From assembly GCF_049060325.1 (NCBI RefSeq), contig NZ_JBMGPW010000013.1:1-21986 (forward strand): DNA of 21,986 nucleotides. Direction: 5' to 3'. How positions within the stretch are numbered: position 1 is the first letter of the stretch; each line of letters starts with the position of its first letter. The notes below the pieces were generated by a model. The model saw only the letters and a list, made by a program, of their open reading frames with translations, was not told the DNA's origin and did not search any database. Below, in pieces: positions 8,140 through 15,882 of this stretch. This stretch comes from Vescimonas sanitatis. GTDB lineage: Bacteria; Bacillota; Clostridia; Oscillospirales; Oscillospiraceae. The position numbers and the translations under genes were made by a program.

Positions 8140-8241
8140 AACCGCGTCTCTTCCGTTCTGCCATCGCCGGGTCGGCTTGCTGTACACAAAGTACAGCGGC
8201 ACCGCCCCGTCATCGGCAGAACGAAAGATCCGGCGGTTTTA
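8137..8241. repeat. Long palindromic repeat, copy 1
   Basis: The outermost arms TAAAACCGC (8137-8145) and GCGGTTTTA (8233-8241) pair perfectly. Inside them CGTTCTGCC (8154-8162) pairs with GGCAGAACG (8215-8223). At the centre GCTGTAC and GTACAGC (8179-8185, 8191-8197) enclose ACAAA. The left arm overlaps the hpt stop codon. The T-run at the right arm could make it a weak terminator. It aligns in the same orientation with the neighbouring element. Confidence 0.7.
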
Positions 8242-8253
8242 GGGGGGGAGAGG

Positions 8254-8340
8254 TGTCTTTTCCGCCAATACTTCGTTACGGCTCCTCGACGTACACACGG
8301 TACGCCGTCGTCGCCGCGCCTCGTCTTGGCGAAAAATCCG
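8254..8340. repeat. Long palindromic repeat, copy 2
   Basis: The arms TTTTCCGCCAA (8258-8268) and TTGGCGAAAA (8326-8335) pair with one bulge. The centre has GTAC-ACACG-GTAC inside a CGAC/GTCG context (8287-8310). It shares with copy 1, in the same order, TCTT, CGGCT, GTACACA, GTAC, GTC and a closing GAAA-x-ATCCGG. The two are therefore related, diverged tandem copies. Confidence 0.6.
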
Positions 8341-8430
8341 GTTTCTCCCCGCGCCGCAGGCGGAAGAAGAGCACGCGCCGGGAGGGCGCGGAACATCCCT
8401 CTTAGCATTTGAGAATAGGAAGTGAAGTAT

Positions 8431-9153
8431 ATGGAAAACAAAGGCGGAAAGCGCCTGGCCCCCACTGGCGAGCCGGTGAAAACCACACCTCCGGCCCCCG
8501 CGGCCGACGAGGTAAAGACCCCCGCGGAGCAGCCCGCCCCCGCGGAGAGCGCCGCACCCGCCCCGGCGGAGACGGCGGCCCCTGCGGCCAAGCCCGCCAA
8601 AAGCCGCGGCCGCAGACTGTGGGACGACTACGGCTACCTGCTGGTGACGCTGGCGGCGGTATTCGTGCTGTTCAAGGTGCTGCTGCAGCTGGCCTATGTG
8701 CCCAGCGGCTCCATGGAGACCACCATCCCCACCAAGTGCCTGCTGGTGGGCTGGCGGCTGCCCTATGTGGTGTCCGATCCGGTGCCGGAGCGCGGCGACA
8801 TCGTCACCTTCTGGGACGAGGAGCTGAACAAGGTCCTGGTGAAGCGCGTCGTCGGCCTGCCCGGCGAGACGCTCTCCTTCAAGAACGGCTATACCTACGT
8901 CAACGGCGAGAAGCTGGACGAGAGCTATTTGCCCACCCAGGGCATCACCACCCTGCCGGACAGCATGGCCGACAAGACCTTCACCGTGCCGGAGGGCTGT
9001 ATGTTCGTCATGGGCGACAACCGCACCGGCTCTAATGACAGCCGCCTGCTGGGCGAGCCCTATATTCCGGTGGAGGCCGCCCAGGCGCGGATGCTGGTGG
9101 CCATCTCCGTGGGCAGTGACCAAAGCTGGCAGGGCGTCCGCTGGATCGGCTGA
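8431..9153 (+). CDS. lepB: Signal peptidase I
   Basis: This membrane serine protease removes signal peptides from exported proteins. The catalytic serine is Ser94 in VPSGSMETTIP and the general base is Lys138 in VKRVVGLPGE. The third conserved box is MGDNR (194-198) followed by SNDSR. A single membrane helix spans about 68-88, with the catalytic domain outside the cell. The N-terminus is a ~65-residue cytoplasmic extension rich in Pro, Ala and Glu (about 19-57), longer than in Bacillus SipS-type enzymes. The ATG is chosen because AGGAAG lies 8 bases upstream; a GTG three codons earlier overlaps that site. It lies between hpt and ftsH, which are often adjacent, and 18 bases before ftsH. Confidence 0.95.
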   Translation: MENKGGKRLAPTGEPVKTTPPAPAADEVKTPAEQPAPAESAAPAPAETAAPAAKPAKSRGRRLWDDYGYLLVTLAAVFVLFKVLLQLAYVPSGSMETTIPTKCLLVGWRLPYVVSDPVPERGDIVTFWDEELNKVLVKRVVGLPGETLSFKNGYTYVNGEKLDESYLPTQGITTLPDSMADKTFTVPEGCMFVMGDNRTGSNDSRLLGEPYIPVEAAQARMLVAISVGSDQSWQGVRWIG

Positions 9154-9171
9154 GAAGGGAGACGGGGAGAC

Positions 9172-10998
9172 ATGGAAAGAAAACGTTTCAGCGGCGTCAT
9201 GCTGCTGTTCATCGTGCTGGCGGTGGTGCTCATTACCCAGGTGGTGGGCAACCTCGGCCGTTCCGGCGACGTGAGCTACAGCGATATGCGCGCCTATTTC
9301 ACGGCGGAGAAGGTCAAGTCCTTCACCGCCACCGACACGCGCCTGGTGGCGAAGCTGCAGGACGGCTCCAGCGTCAGCTGCGCCCTCCACAGCTTCGACA
9401 CGTTTTATAACGACATGAACGATCTGGTGGTGTCCCAGGCGGAAAAGGGCGTCATCACCAGCTATGACTACGCCGCCGGCAGCGAGAACAGCTGGCTGCG
9501 TACCCTGCTGCCCTATGTGCTGGCGGCCATGGCTTTCATCCTGCTGATGAACCTGATCGCCCGTATGGGCGGCATGGGCGGCGGCGCCGTCAACGATAAA
9601 ATGGCCCGCTTCGGCGAGGCCCGTATCCAGGATATCCCCTCTGACGGCAAGAAGGTCACGTTCAAGGACGTGGCCGGTGCCGATGAGGAGAAGGAGGAGC
9701 TGGAGGAGATCGTCCAGTTCCTGCGCGATCCCCAGCGCTATACCGAGCTGGGCGCGCACATTCCCAAGGGCGTGCTGCTGGTGGGCCCTCCGGGCACCGG
9801 CAAGACGCTGCTGGCCAAGGCCGTGGCCGGCGAGGCGGATACCGCCTTCCTCTCCATTTCCGGCTCCGATTTTGTGGAGATGTATGTGGGCGTGGGTGCC
9901 AGCCGCGTCCGTGACCTGTTCGAGCAGGCCAAGAAGCAGGCTCCGGCCATCGTCTTCATCGATGAGATCGACGCCGTGGGCCGCCAGCGCGGCAGCGGCC
10001 TGGGCGGCGGCCATGACGAACGCGAGCAGACCCTGAACCAGCTGCTGGTGGAAATGGACGGCTTCGCCGCCAACGAGGGCGTGGTGGTCCTGGCGGCTAC
10101 CAACCGCGTGGACATTCTGGACCCGGCGCTGCTGCGCCCCGGCCGGTTCGACCGCCAGGTGTTCGTGGGCCTGCCGGATATCAAGGGCCGCGAGGAGATA
10201 CTGAAGATACACGCCAAGGGCAAGCCCCTGGCGGAGGATGTGGACCTGGGCTCCGTGGCCCGCGCCACCTCCGGCTTTACCGGTGCGGATCTGGAGAACC
10301 TGCTGAACGAGGCGGCGCTGCTGACCGGCCGCCGCGGCCAGCGCTTCATCACCGAGGAGGCCATCCACCAGTCTGTCATCAAGGTCATCGCCGGCCCGGA
10401 GAAGCACAGCCGCGTGGTGCCCGAGGCCGAGCGCCGGCTCACTGCCTATCACGAGGCCGGTCACGCCGTGGTCATGCAGGCCCTGCCGGACCTGGACCCC
10501 GTACACCAGATCACCATCGTCCCCCGCGGTCAGGCCGGCGGCATGACCATCTACCTGCCGGAGGAGGACCGTTCCTACCTGTCCCGCCGCTATATGCTGG
10601 ACAGAGTGGCCGGCCTGCTGGGCGGCCGCGCCGCCGAGGAGATGATGCTGGGTGATATCTCCACCGGTGCTTCCAGCGACATCCAGCGGGCCACGGCCAT
10701 CGCCCGCAAGATGGTGGGCACCTACGGTATGTCGTCCAGGCTGGGCAACGTGGCCTTTGACGCCGGCACCGACGAGGTGTTCATCGGCAAGTCCATGGCC
10801 CACACCCGCCCCTACTCCGAAAAGACGGCGGCGGAGATGGACGCGGAGATCCGCGCCATCATCGACGAGGCCTACGAAAAATGCCGTGAGATATTGGCAC
10901 GGTACAAGACGGAGCTGACGGCGGTGGCGGAGTACCTGCTGGAGCATGAGACCATGGACGGCGAGGTATTCAAAAGCTACTTTACCGATCATGAATAG
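9172..10998 (+). CDS. ftsH: ATP-dependent zinc metalloprotease FtsH
   Basis: FtsH is a membrane-anchored hexameric AAA+ protease that degrades misfolded membrane proteins and some regulators. The 608 residues contain two N-terminal membrane helices (about 8-26 and 112-131) around an extracytoplasmic domain of ~85 residues. The AAA domain has Walker A GPPGTGKT (205-212), Walker B VFIDEID (261-267) and the second region of homology ATNRVDILDPALLRPGR (309-325). The zinc site is HEAGH (427-431), with Asp503 in SSDIQRA as third ligand. AAGGGAG lies about ten bases upstream of the ATG. The C-terminal tail is short compared with B. subtilis (637 residues in total). A terminator follows within 140 bases. 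Confidence 0.97.
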   Translation: MERKRFSGVMLLFIVLAVVLITQVVGNLGRSGDVSYSDMRAYFTAEKVKSFTATDTRLVAKLQDGSSVSCALHSFDTFYNDMNDLVVSQAEKGVITSYDYAAGSENSWLRTLLPYVLAAMAFILLMNLIARMGGMGGGAVNDKMARFGEARIQDIPSDGKKVTFKDVAGADEEKEELEEIVQFLRDPQRYTELGAHIPKGVLLVGPPGTGKTLLAKAVAGEADTAFLSISGSDFVEMYVGVGASRVRDLFEQAKKQAPAIVFIDEIDAVGRQRGSGLGGGHDEREQTLNQLLVEMDGFAANEGVVVLAATNRVDILDPALLRPGRFDRQVFVGLPDIKGREEILKIHAKGKPLAEDVDLGSVARATSGFTGADLENLLNEAALLTGRRGQRFITEEAIHQSVIKVIAGPEKHSRVVPEAERRLTAYHEAGHAVVMQALPDLDPVHQITIVPRGQAGGMTIYLPEEDRSYLSRRYMLDRVAGLLGGRAAEEMMLGDISTGASSDIQRATAIARKMVGTYGMSSRLGNVAFDAGTDEVFIGKSMAHTRPYSEKTAAEMDAEIRAIIDEAYEKCREILARYKTELTAVAEYLLEHETMDGEVFKSYFTDHE

Positions 10999-11130
10999 CG
11001 CATCTGTACGCACAAAAGTGAACACAAAGAGTACAATAAACATACAGAAAAGTGAAGCAAATGTTCGAAAAATCAAGTGGAAAATCCGGGCTCACTTGTG
11101 CAAAACAGCGCTTTACTTATGGAAAACCGG

Positions 11131-11160
11131 AAAAGGCGGGCGCTGTGGCGCCCGTCTTTT
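11131..11160 (+). terminator. Intrinsic terminator after ftsH
   Basis: GGCGGGCGC (11135-11143) pairs with GCGCCCGTC (11148-11156), a 9-bp stem with one G-T pair and a TGTG loop. It is preceded by AAAA and followed by TTTT. Confidence 0.8.
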
Positions 11161-11490
11161 GTGCATAATAACGAAGAAATGCGTCCGCCACCGGGGGACA
11201 ATTCCCGTGTTCGCCTCGCCGGAAATTTCCAGAAAACGTTACCGGGAAAAATCAGGTGGATTTCAAACGGATGTGTACAAAAAATACATAAAACAGGCGC
11301 GTTTTACACAAAAATGAAACCGGTCTCCTGCCAAAAAGTCATAAATCCAAAACCGACACGCCGCGCGCAAAATGGAACAGTATGCCGCAAAAGTCGTTTG
11401 TCCGCCGAGAGAGGACAAAAACGCGTAGCAGACCTGTGTGCGCTGTCCACGGGAGAACGAGAAAGCCGGTATTTTTAGAGGTTGTTACAA

Positions 11491-11519
11491 TTGTCTTTGC
11501 CGCATTTTTCCGTTAAAAT
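11491..11519 (+). promoter_or_regulatory. Promoter of the liv operon
   Basis: TTGTCT (11491-11496) and TAAAAT (11514-11519) are separated by 17 bases. The predicted start near 11526 gives a leader of about 60 nt before livK. Confidence 0.8.
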
Positions 11520-11584
11520 ACACATATTCTGTGGGCGGTCGGCAAGAGCCTGGCCGTCCCAAGGGAAATTTAGGAGGAACTACC

Positions 11585-12790
11585 ATGAAAAAGTTTTTAG
11601 CAATGATGCTGGCGCTGGTCATGGCTCTGTCTCTGGTTGCCTGCGGCGGCAAGACGGACGATGGCAGCAGTGATGCCAGCGGCGACAAGGTCGTTAAGAT
11701 CGGCGTGTTTGAGCCCACTTCCGGTCAGAACGGCGGCGGCGGCAAGAAGGAGATCCTGGGTGTTGAGTATGCCCACTCCCTGAAGCCCACCGTTACCATC
11801 AACGGCGAGGAGTACAGTGTGCAGTTGGTCTATGCGGACAATGCTTCCGACCAGGCTAAGGCACCCACTGCCGCGCAGACCCTGATTTCCCAGGGTGTGT
11901 CTGTGGTGATCGGTACATATGGTTCTGCTTGCGCGATTGCTGCCGGCCCTCTGTTCGAGAGCGCTAAGATCCCTGCCATCGGCACTTCCTGCACCAACCC
12001 CCAGGTGACTGCGGGCAATGACTACTACTTCCGTGTCGGCTACATTGATCCGTTCCAGGGCGCTGTGATGGCCAACTTTGCGTTCAATGAGAAGGGTAGC
12101 AGCAACTGTGCCCTGATCATCGAGTCCGGCGATGACTACTCCGCTGGTTTCGGCAACTACTTCCGTCAGGAGATGGAGCGTCTGGGCGGCAAGGCTACCA
12201 CTCTGGAGTTCCAGAAGGGCGAGGCTGACTTCTCCACTATCATGGCTTCCATCAAGTCCGAGGGTTACGACGGCATCTTTGCTCCTGTTTCCATCGAGAC
12301 CGCGGCTATGATTATCTCTCAGGCCCGCGATGCCGGCATCACCTGCCCCATCATGGCTGGCGACACCTGGGATGACATCTCCATCGCCCAGCGTACCGGC
12401 AGCAAGGCTACCGATATTTACTTCTCCGCTTTCTTCGATGCCGCCGATACCACCAATGAGGCCGGTAAGGCTTTCGTGGACGGTTTCACCAAGTGGGTGG
12501 CTGAGGATGCGACCCGCGTGGAGAACAACGGCGGTGTGTCCGACGTTATCTCCAGCGTGACCCCCTGCGGCTATGACGCTTACATGGCAGCTGTGGGCGC
12601 GATCGAGGCGGCCCAGTCCACTGACGGCGCCACCATCCGCGATGCGCTGGCAACTCTGGAGATCTCCGGCCTCATCACCGGTGACCTGAAGTTCGACGAG
12701 AACGGCGACGCTATCAAGAACTACGCGGTTATCAAGACCATCGAGAACGGTGAGATTGTGTACTTCAGCACCTTCAACGGTTTGGAGTAA
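11585..12790 (+). CDS. livK: Branched-chain amino acid ABC transporter, substrate-binding lipoprotein
   Basis: This extracellular binding protein captures leucine, isoleucine, valine or a related amino acid and delivers it to the LivHM permease. The first 20 residues are a lipoprotein signal: Lys-Lys, a hydrophobic core, then the lipobox LVAC with Cys20 as the lipidation site. A short Gly/Ser/Asp linker and a type I periplasmic-binding fold follow (IGVFEPTSG, VVIGTYGSAC, PAIGTSCTNPQV). The 401-residue length is normal. The start has AGGAGG seven bases upstream; the frame's upstream extension crosses the promoter. It is the first gene of a five-gene operon. Codons end in T more often than in the housekeeping block, as expected of a highly expressed gene. 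The exact ligand cannot be read from the sequence. Confidence 0.93.
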   Translation: MKKFLAMMLALVMALSLVACGGKTDDGSSDASGDKVVKIGVFEPTSGQNGGGGKKEILGVEYAHSLKPTVTINGEEYSVQLVYADNASDQAKAPTAAQTLISQGVSVVIGTYGSACAIAAGPLFESAKIPAIGTSCTNPQVTAGNDYYFRVGYIDPFQGAVMANFAFNEKGSSNCALIIESGDDYSAGFGNYFRQEMERLGGKATTLEFQKGEADFSTIMASIKSEGYDGIFAPVSIETAAMIISQARDAGITCPIMAGDTWDDISIAQRTGSKATDIYFSAFFDAADTTNEAGKAFVDGFTKWVAEDATRVENNGGVSDVISSVTPCGYDAYMAAVGAIEAAQSTDGATIRDALATLEISGLITGDLKFDENGDAIKNYAVIKTIENGEIVYFSTFNGLE

Positions 12791-12839
12791 AAGACGGCAT
12801 ACGTCGAGTCTGAGACGAACCTCATTGTAGGATAACAGC

Positions 12840-12873
12840 CATTGTGGGGGGAGCGTGCGCTCCCCTCACAATG
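12840..12873 (+). other. Strong intercistronic hairpin between livK and livH
   Basis: Sixteen bases (12840-12855) pair completely with 12858-12873, counting one G-T pair, around a two-base TG turn. No T-run follows, so full termination is unlikely. Such hairpins after binding-protein genes usually protect the upstream mRNA from 3' decay. Confidence 0.75.
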
Positions 12874-12880
12874 CAACTTT

Positions 12881-12945
12881 CATGACTCTTGCGTTTTTGG
12901 ATGCCGATGGCATCGCCCCCGGTCTCCGAAAGCGCAAGATTCATA
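12881..12945 (+). promoter_or_regulatory. Second structured element just before the livH ribosome binding site
   Basis: Bases 12881-12901 and 12925-12945 form a long imperfect stem (CTTGCG with CGCAAG at its core). Its interior carries a perfect GATGCC-GAT-GGCATC hairpin. The structure ends one base before the AAGGAGG at 12947-12953, so it could modulate livH translation or the livK/livH expression ratio. It matches no riboswitch class that I recognise. Confidence 0.5.
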
Positions 12946-12964
12946 TAAGGAGGATGCTTTACTT

Positions 12965-13852
12965 ATGCATGACGCAGCGTATTATATCGACTTGCTGCTC
13001 TCCGGCGTAACGGTGGGCAGCCTGTATGCGCTGATCGCTATCGGCTATACGATGGTGTATGGCATACTGCGTCTGATCAACTTCGCACACGGTGACATCT
13101 TTATGATGGCGGGCTTCTTTATGGTATATGCCGCCACCTGGATGCCGATGGCAGTGTGTATTCCCCTGGTACTTATTGCCACAGTGGCGTTGGGTGTTCT
13201 GATCGAAAAGGCGGCATACAGCCCCCTGCGTACCGCGCCCCGCATGTCAGTGATGATATCGGCCATTGGCGTCAGCTATCTGCTGCAGAATCTGGCCACC
13301 TATATCACCGGCGGTATCGCCCGTGCGTATCCCGACATCCCGTTCCTGACTCAGGTGATGCAGGTGGGCAGTCTGAATGTCAAGCGTATCACCATTATCA
13401 CCCCCATTTTGACTATCTTGCTGGTGGTGGTGCTGGTCATTCTTATCCAGAAGACTAAGATCGGCATGGCCATGCGTGCGGTATCCCGCGACTTTGAGAC
13501 GGCGCAGCTCATGGGCATCAAGATCAACAGCGTTATTTCCGTGACCTTTGTTATCGGTTCGCTGCTGGCGGGCGTAGCCTCTATTCTGTACTTCTCCAAC
13601 TATGGTCAGGTCAGCCCCATGATCGGCGCTATGCCTGGCCTGAAAGCCTTTGTAGCGGCGGTGTTCGGCGGTATCGGCTCGATCCCCGGTGCGGTGATCG
13701 GTGCGTTTATCATCGGTATCTGCGAGTCGCTTATCAAGTCCAACGCCGATATGGCCGTGTTCAGCAATGCCTTTACGTTTGCACTGTTGATCGTGATCCT
13801 GCTGTGCAAGCCCAACGGCTTGTTCGGCGAAAAACTGACGGAGAAGGTGTGA
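12965..13852 (+). CDS. livH: Branched-chain amino acid ABC transporter permease LivH
   Basis: This is one of two membrane subunits that form the translocation channel. The 295 residues are almost entirely hydrophobic helices (about eight). They include the family's opening SGVTVGSLYALIAIGYTMVYG and the INFAHGDIFM motif. The cytoplasmic ATPase-contact loop AVSRDFETAQLMGIK lies near residues 172-186. AAGGAGG lies 11 bases upstream of the only well placed in-frame ATG. The frame is open further upstream through the intercistronic hairpins, but those residues resemble no permease. It follows livK after 174 bases of structured RNA and is 3 bases from livM. Confidence 0.93.
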   Translation: MHDAAYYIDLLLSGVTVGSLYALIAIGYTMVYGILRLINFAHGDIFMMAGFFMVYAATWMPMAVCIPLVLIATVALGVLIEKAAYSPLRTAPRMSVMISAIGVSYLLQNLATYITGGIARAYPDIPFLTQVMQVGSLNVKRITIITPILTILLVVVLVILIQKTKIGMAMRAVSRDFETAQLMGIKINSVISVTFVIGSLLAGVASILYFSNYGQVSPMIGAMPGLKAFVAAVFGGIGSIPGAVIGAFIIGICESLIKSNADMAVFSNAFTFALLIVILLCKPNGLFGEKLTEKV

Positions 13853-13855
13853 GAT

Positions 13856-14944
13856 ATGAAGAACAATAAGAAAAGAAATCTGTTGCTGTCTCTGATCCTC
13901 GCCGCCGTCTGCCTTGCTTTCCTGCTGTATGTGGACAAGTTCCAGCACTATTCCATGTTGGCGACCGTGCTGAAAAAGGGCGCGATCTACTCCCTGGTGG
14001 CAGTGTCGTTGAACTTGCTGAACGGCTTTACGGGTCTGTTCTCTTTGGGACAGGCGGGCTTTATGATGATCGGTGCGTATACTTATGCAATCCTGACTAT
14101 TCCCGTGGCTTCCCGCGCTGCCGTGTATCAATATTTTGACGGTGGTATCGTGCAGTTCTGCCTGCCCATGGTGGTGGGTCTGATCCTGGCCGGCGTGGTG
14201 CCGACGCTGTTTGCGTGGCTTATCGGCCTGCCAGTGCTGAAGCTGAAGTCCGATTATCTGGCCATTGCCACGCTGGGCTTCGCTGAGATCATGCGCGCTA
14301 TCATTCAGTGGAACAAGGTGGGCCCGCTGACCAACTCCTCTAACCTGCTGCGGCAGTTCGCCAACTTCGACAGCGTGCTGTTCCCGTTCATTGTTTCCGG
14401 CATCTGCATCGCTATTATCGTGCTGATCATCAACTCTACCTACGGTCGTGCCTTCAAGGCGATTCGCGATGATGAGGTGGCGGCAGAAGCTATGGGTATC
14501 AATCTGGCCAAGCATAAGATGCAGGCGTTCCTGATCAGCTCCTTCTTTGCCGGTATCAGCGGCGCGCTGCTGGCCATGTTCCAGGCCAGTATCCAGGCCA
14601 ACGCCTTCACCTCCACCATGACCTATGAGATACTGCTGATTGTGGTCATTGGCGGTATTGGCTCCGTGACCGGCTCCATTCTGGGCTCTTTCCTGTACAT
14701 CGCCTGCTCCGAATGGTGGCTGCGTTTCCTGGATGACCCCATGCCCTATCTGGGTGTGAACATCCCATTCATGCGCGGCGGCTTCCGTATGCTGGTGTTC
14801 TCGGTGATCATTATGATCGTGGTGCTGTTCTTCCGCAAGGGCATCATGGGCGACAGGGAGTTCTCGTGGGATGCCATCATCAACTTCTTCGGAAAGCTGT
14901 TCAAAAAGAAGGATAAAGCGGCGAAGGAGGTGGCGTCTAAATGA
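13856..14944 (+). CDS. livM: Branched-chain amino acid ABC transporter permease LivM
   Basis: This is the second channel subunit, pairing with LivH. The 362 residues comprise multiple hydrophobic helices, the SLNLLNGFTGLFSLGQAGFM family motif near residue 50, and the ATPase-contact loop AIRDDEVAAEAMGIN (202-216). A charged lysine-rich tail ends the protein. A GGAGAAGG site inside the end of livH serves its ATG. Its stop overlaps the livG start in an ATGA arrangement, so translation is coupled. Confidence 0.94.
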   Translation: MKNNKKRNLLLSLILAAVCLAFLLYVDKFQHYSMLATVLKKGAIYSLVAVSLNLLNGFTGLFSLGQAGFMMIGAYTYAILTIPVASRAAVYQYFDGGIVQFCLPMVVGLILAGVVPTLFAWLIGLPVLKLKSDYLAIATLGFAEIMRAIIQWNKVGPLTNSSNLLRQFANFDSVLFPFIVSGICIAIIVLIINSTYGRAFKAIRDDEVAAEAMGINLAKHKMQAFLISSFFAGISGALLAMFQASIQANAFTSTMTYEILLIVVIGGIGSVTGSILGSFLYIACSEWWLRFLDDPMPYLGVNIPFMRGGFRMLVFSVIIMIVVLFFRKGIMGDREFSWDAIINFFGKLFKKKDKAAKEVASK

Positions 14945-15882
14945 GCAAGAGCGTTCTATCTGTTGAAAATGTCACTATGCAGTTTGGCGGCGTGGTAGCC
15001 GTGGACAATCTGAATCTGGAGGTCAACGAGGGCGAGATCGTGGCGTTGATTGGCCCCAACGGCGCTGGCAAGACCACAGCGTTCAATGTCATCACCGGTG
15101 TGTATGCGCCCAGCAACGGCCGCGTTTCCTTCAAGGGGAACTGCATCGTGCGGAACCATCCCTCCGGAAAGATGAAGAAGCAGTATAAGGGTGAGCACGC
15201 GGATATGTACACCGCCCAGTTCGCCCCGGAGGAGGCGCTGGACGACGAGGCGCTGAAGGCCTGGAAAAAGGGCCAGAAGGCGTTGGACAGCTACGCATTT
15301 ACTGACCATGTGCTGGCCCCTACGCCGGATAAGATCACGGCGCTGGGTATGGCCCGTACCTTCCAGAATATCCGTCTGTGGAAGACCCAGACGGTGTTTG
15401 ACAATGTGCTTATCGCCAAGCATATGCGGCGCACCAGCAATCTGTTTACCGCGGCGTTCCACCTGAACGCCAAGGAGGAGATGCAGCAGCGCGCCGAGGT
15501 GCTGGAACTGCTGAAGGTGGTGGGCCTGGAGGATGTGCAGAACGAGCTGGCCACCAGTCTGCCCTACGGCAAGCAGCGCCGGCTGGAGATCGCCCGCGCG
15601 TTGGCCACCGACCCGACCCTGCTGCTGTTGGATGAGCCGGCCGCCGGCATGAACCCGCAGGAGACGCTGGAGCTGGCGGAGTTCATCAAGGAGATCCGGG
15701 ATCACTTCCACAAGACGATCCTGCTGATCGAGCACCACATGGACCTGGTCATGGGCATTGCCGACCGGATTTACGTGTTGGATTTCGGCAAGCTGATCGC
15801 CAAGGGCACACCGGAGGAGATACAGAACAACGAGCGCGTCATCGACGCATACTTGGGGGTGGCAGAAGATGCTGAAGATTGA
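14941..15882 (+). CDS. livG: Branched-chain amino acid ABC transporter ATP-binding protein LivG, with insertion
   Basis: This is one of two ATPases powering the transporter. Walker A GPNGAGKT is at residues 38-45, and the Q-loop is in ARTFQNIRLW (Gln142). The signature appears as LPYGKQRRLEIARAL and Walker B as LLLLDEPAAGMN, with the switch histidine in LIEHHMD. At 313 residues it is about 55-60 longer than ordinary LivG (~255). The extra sequence lies between the strand VSFKG (about 62-66) and ITALGMARTF (about 132-141). It is highly charged and contains paired Lys and Glu clusters. Reading frame and codon use continue smoothly through it, so it is not a frameshift. AAGGAGG lies ten bases upstream. 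The end overlaps livF by 14 bases. Confidence 0.93.
   Translation: MSKSVLSVENVTMQFGGVVAVDNLNLEVNEGEIVALIGPNGAGKTTAFNVITGVYAPSNGRVSFKGNCIVRNHPSGKMKKQYKGEHADMYTAQFAPEEALDDEALKAWKKGQKALDSYAFTDHVLAPTPDKITALGMARTFQNIRLWKTQTVFDNVLIAKHMRRTSNLFTAAFHLNAKEEMQQRAEVLELLKVVGLEDVQNELATSLPYGKQRRLEIARALATDPTLLLLDEPAAGMNPQETLELAEFIKEIRDHFHKTILLIEHHMDLVMGIADRIYVLDFGKLIAKGTPEEIQNNERVIDAYLGVAEDAED

Larger units (their letters stand above)
10999..11584. other. Long intergenic region between ftsH and livK
   Basis: The region holds the ftsH terminator near 11131-11160 and the livK promoter at 11491-11519. Two similar A-rich copies, AAAAGTGAACACAAAG and AAAAGTGAAGCAAATG, begin 34 bases apart at 11014 and 11048. A GTTTGTCC/GGACAAA inverted repeat lies near 11396-11419. 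Open frames crossing it have no ribosome binding site or recognisable protein signature. I see no tRNA, riboswitch or gene in it. Confidence 0.6.

Noticed and set aside
4842..8202. 556- and 698-codon antisense frames across dnaB, tilS and hpt
   Set aside because: They have the same low-information composition and no start signals, and the sense genes show complete catalytic motifs.
8137..8340. CRISPR array
   Set aside because: There are only two diverged palindromic units with no constant repeat and no unique spacers, and no cas genes are nearby.
8239..11076. 945-codon antisense frame across lepB and ftsH
   Set aside because: It is an antisense shadow of two certain genes and begins in the intergenic palindromes.
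11077..11478. Possible small protein of 133 residues after ftsH
   Set aside because: There is no ribosome binding site, the frame crosses the ftsH terminator, and the composition is Arg/Lys-rich without any motif.
12881..12960. T-box or amino acid riboswitch before livH
   Set aside because: I see no T-box motif or terminator/antiterminator pair. The element is intercistronic and structured but fits no class that I recognise.
15127..15345. Frameshift or assembly error causing the LivG length excess
   Set aside because: The frame, codon usage and downstream motifs continue unbroken, and both sides of the insertion align as normal LivG.
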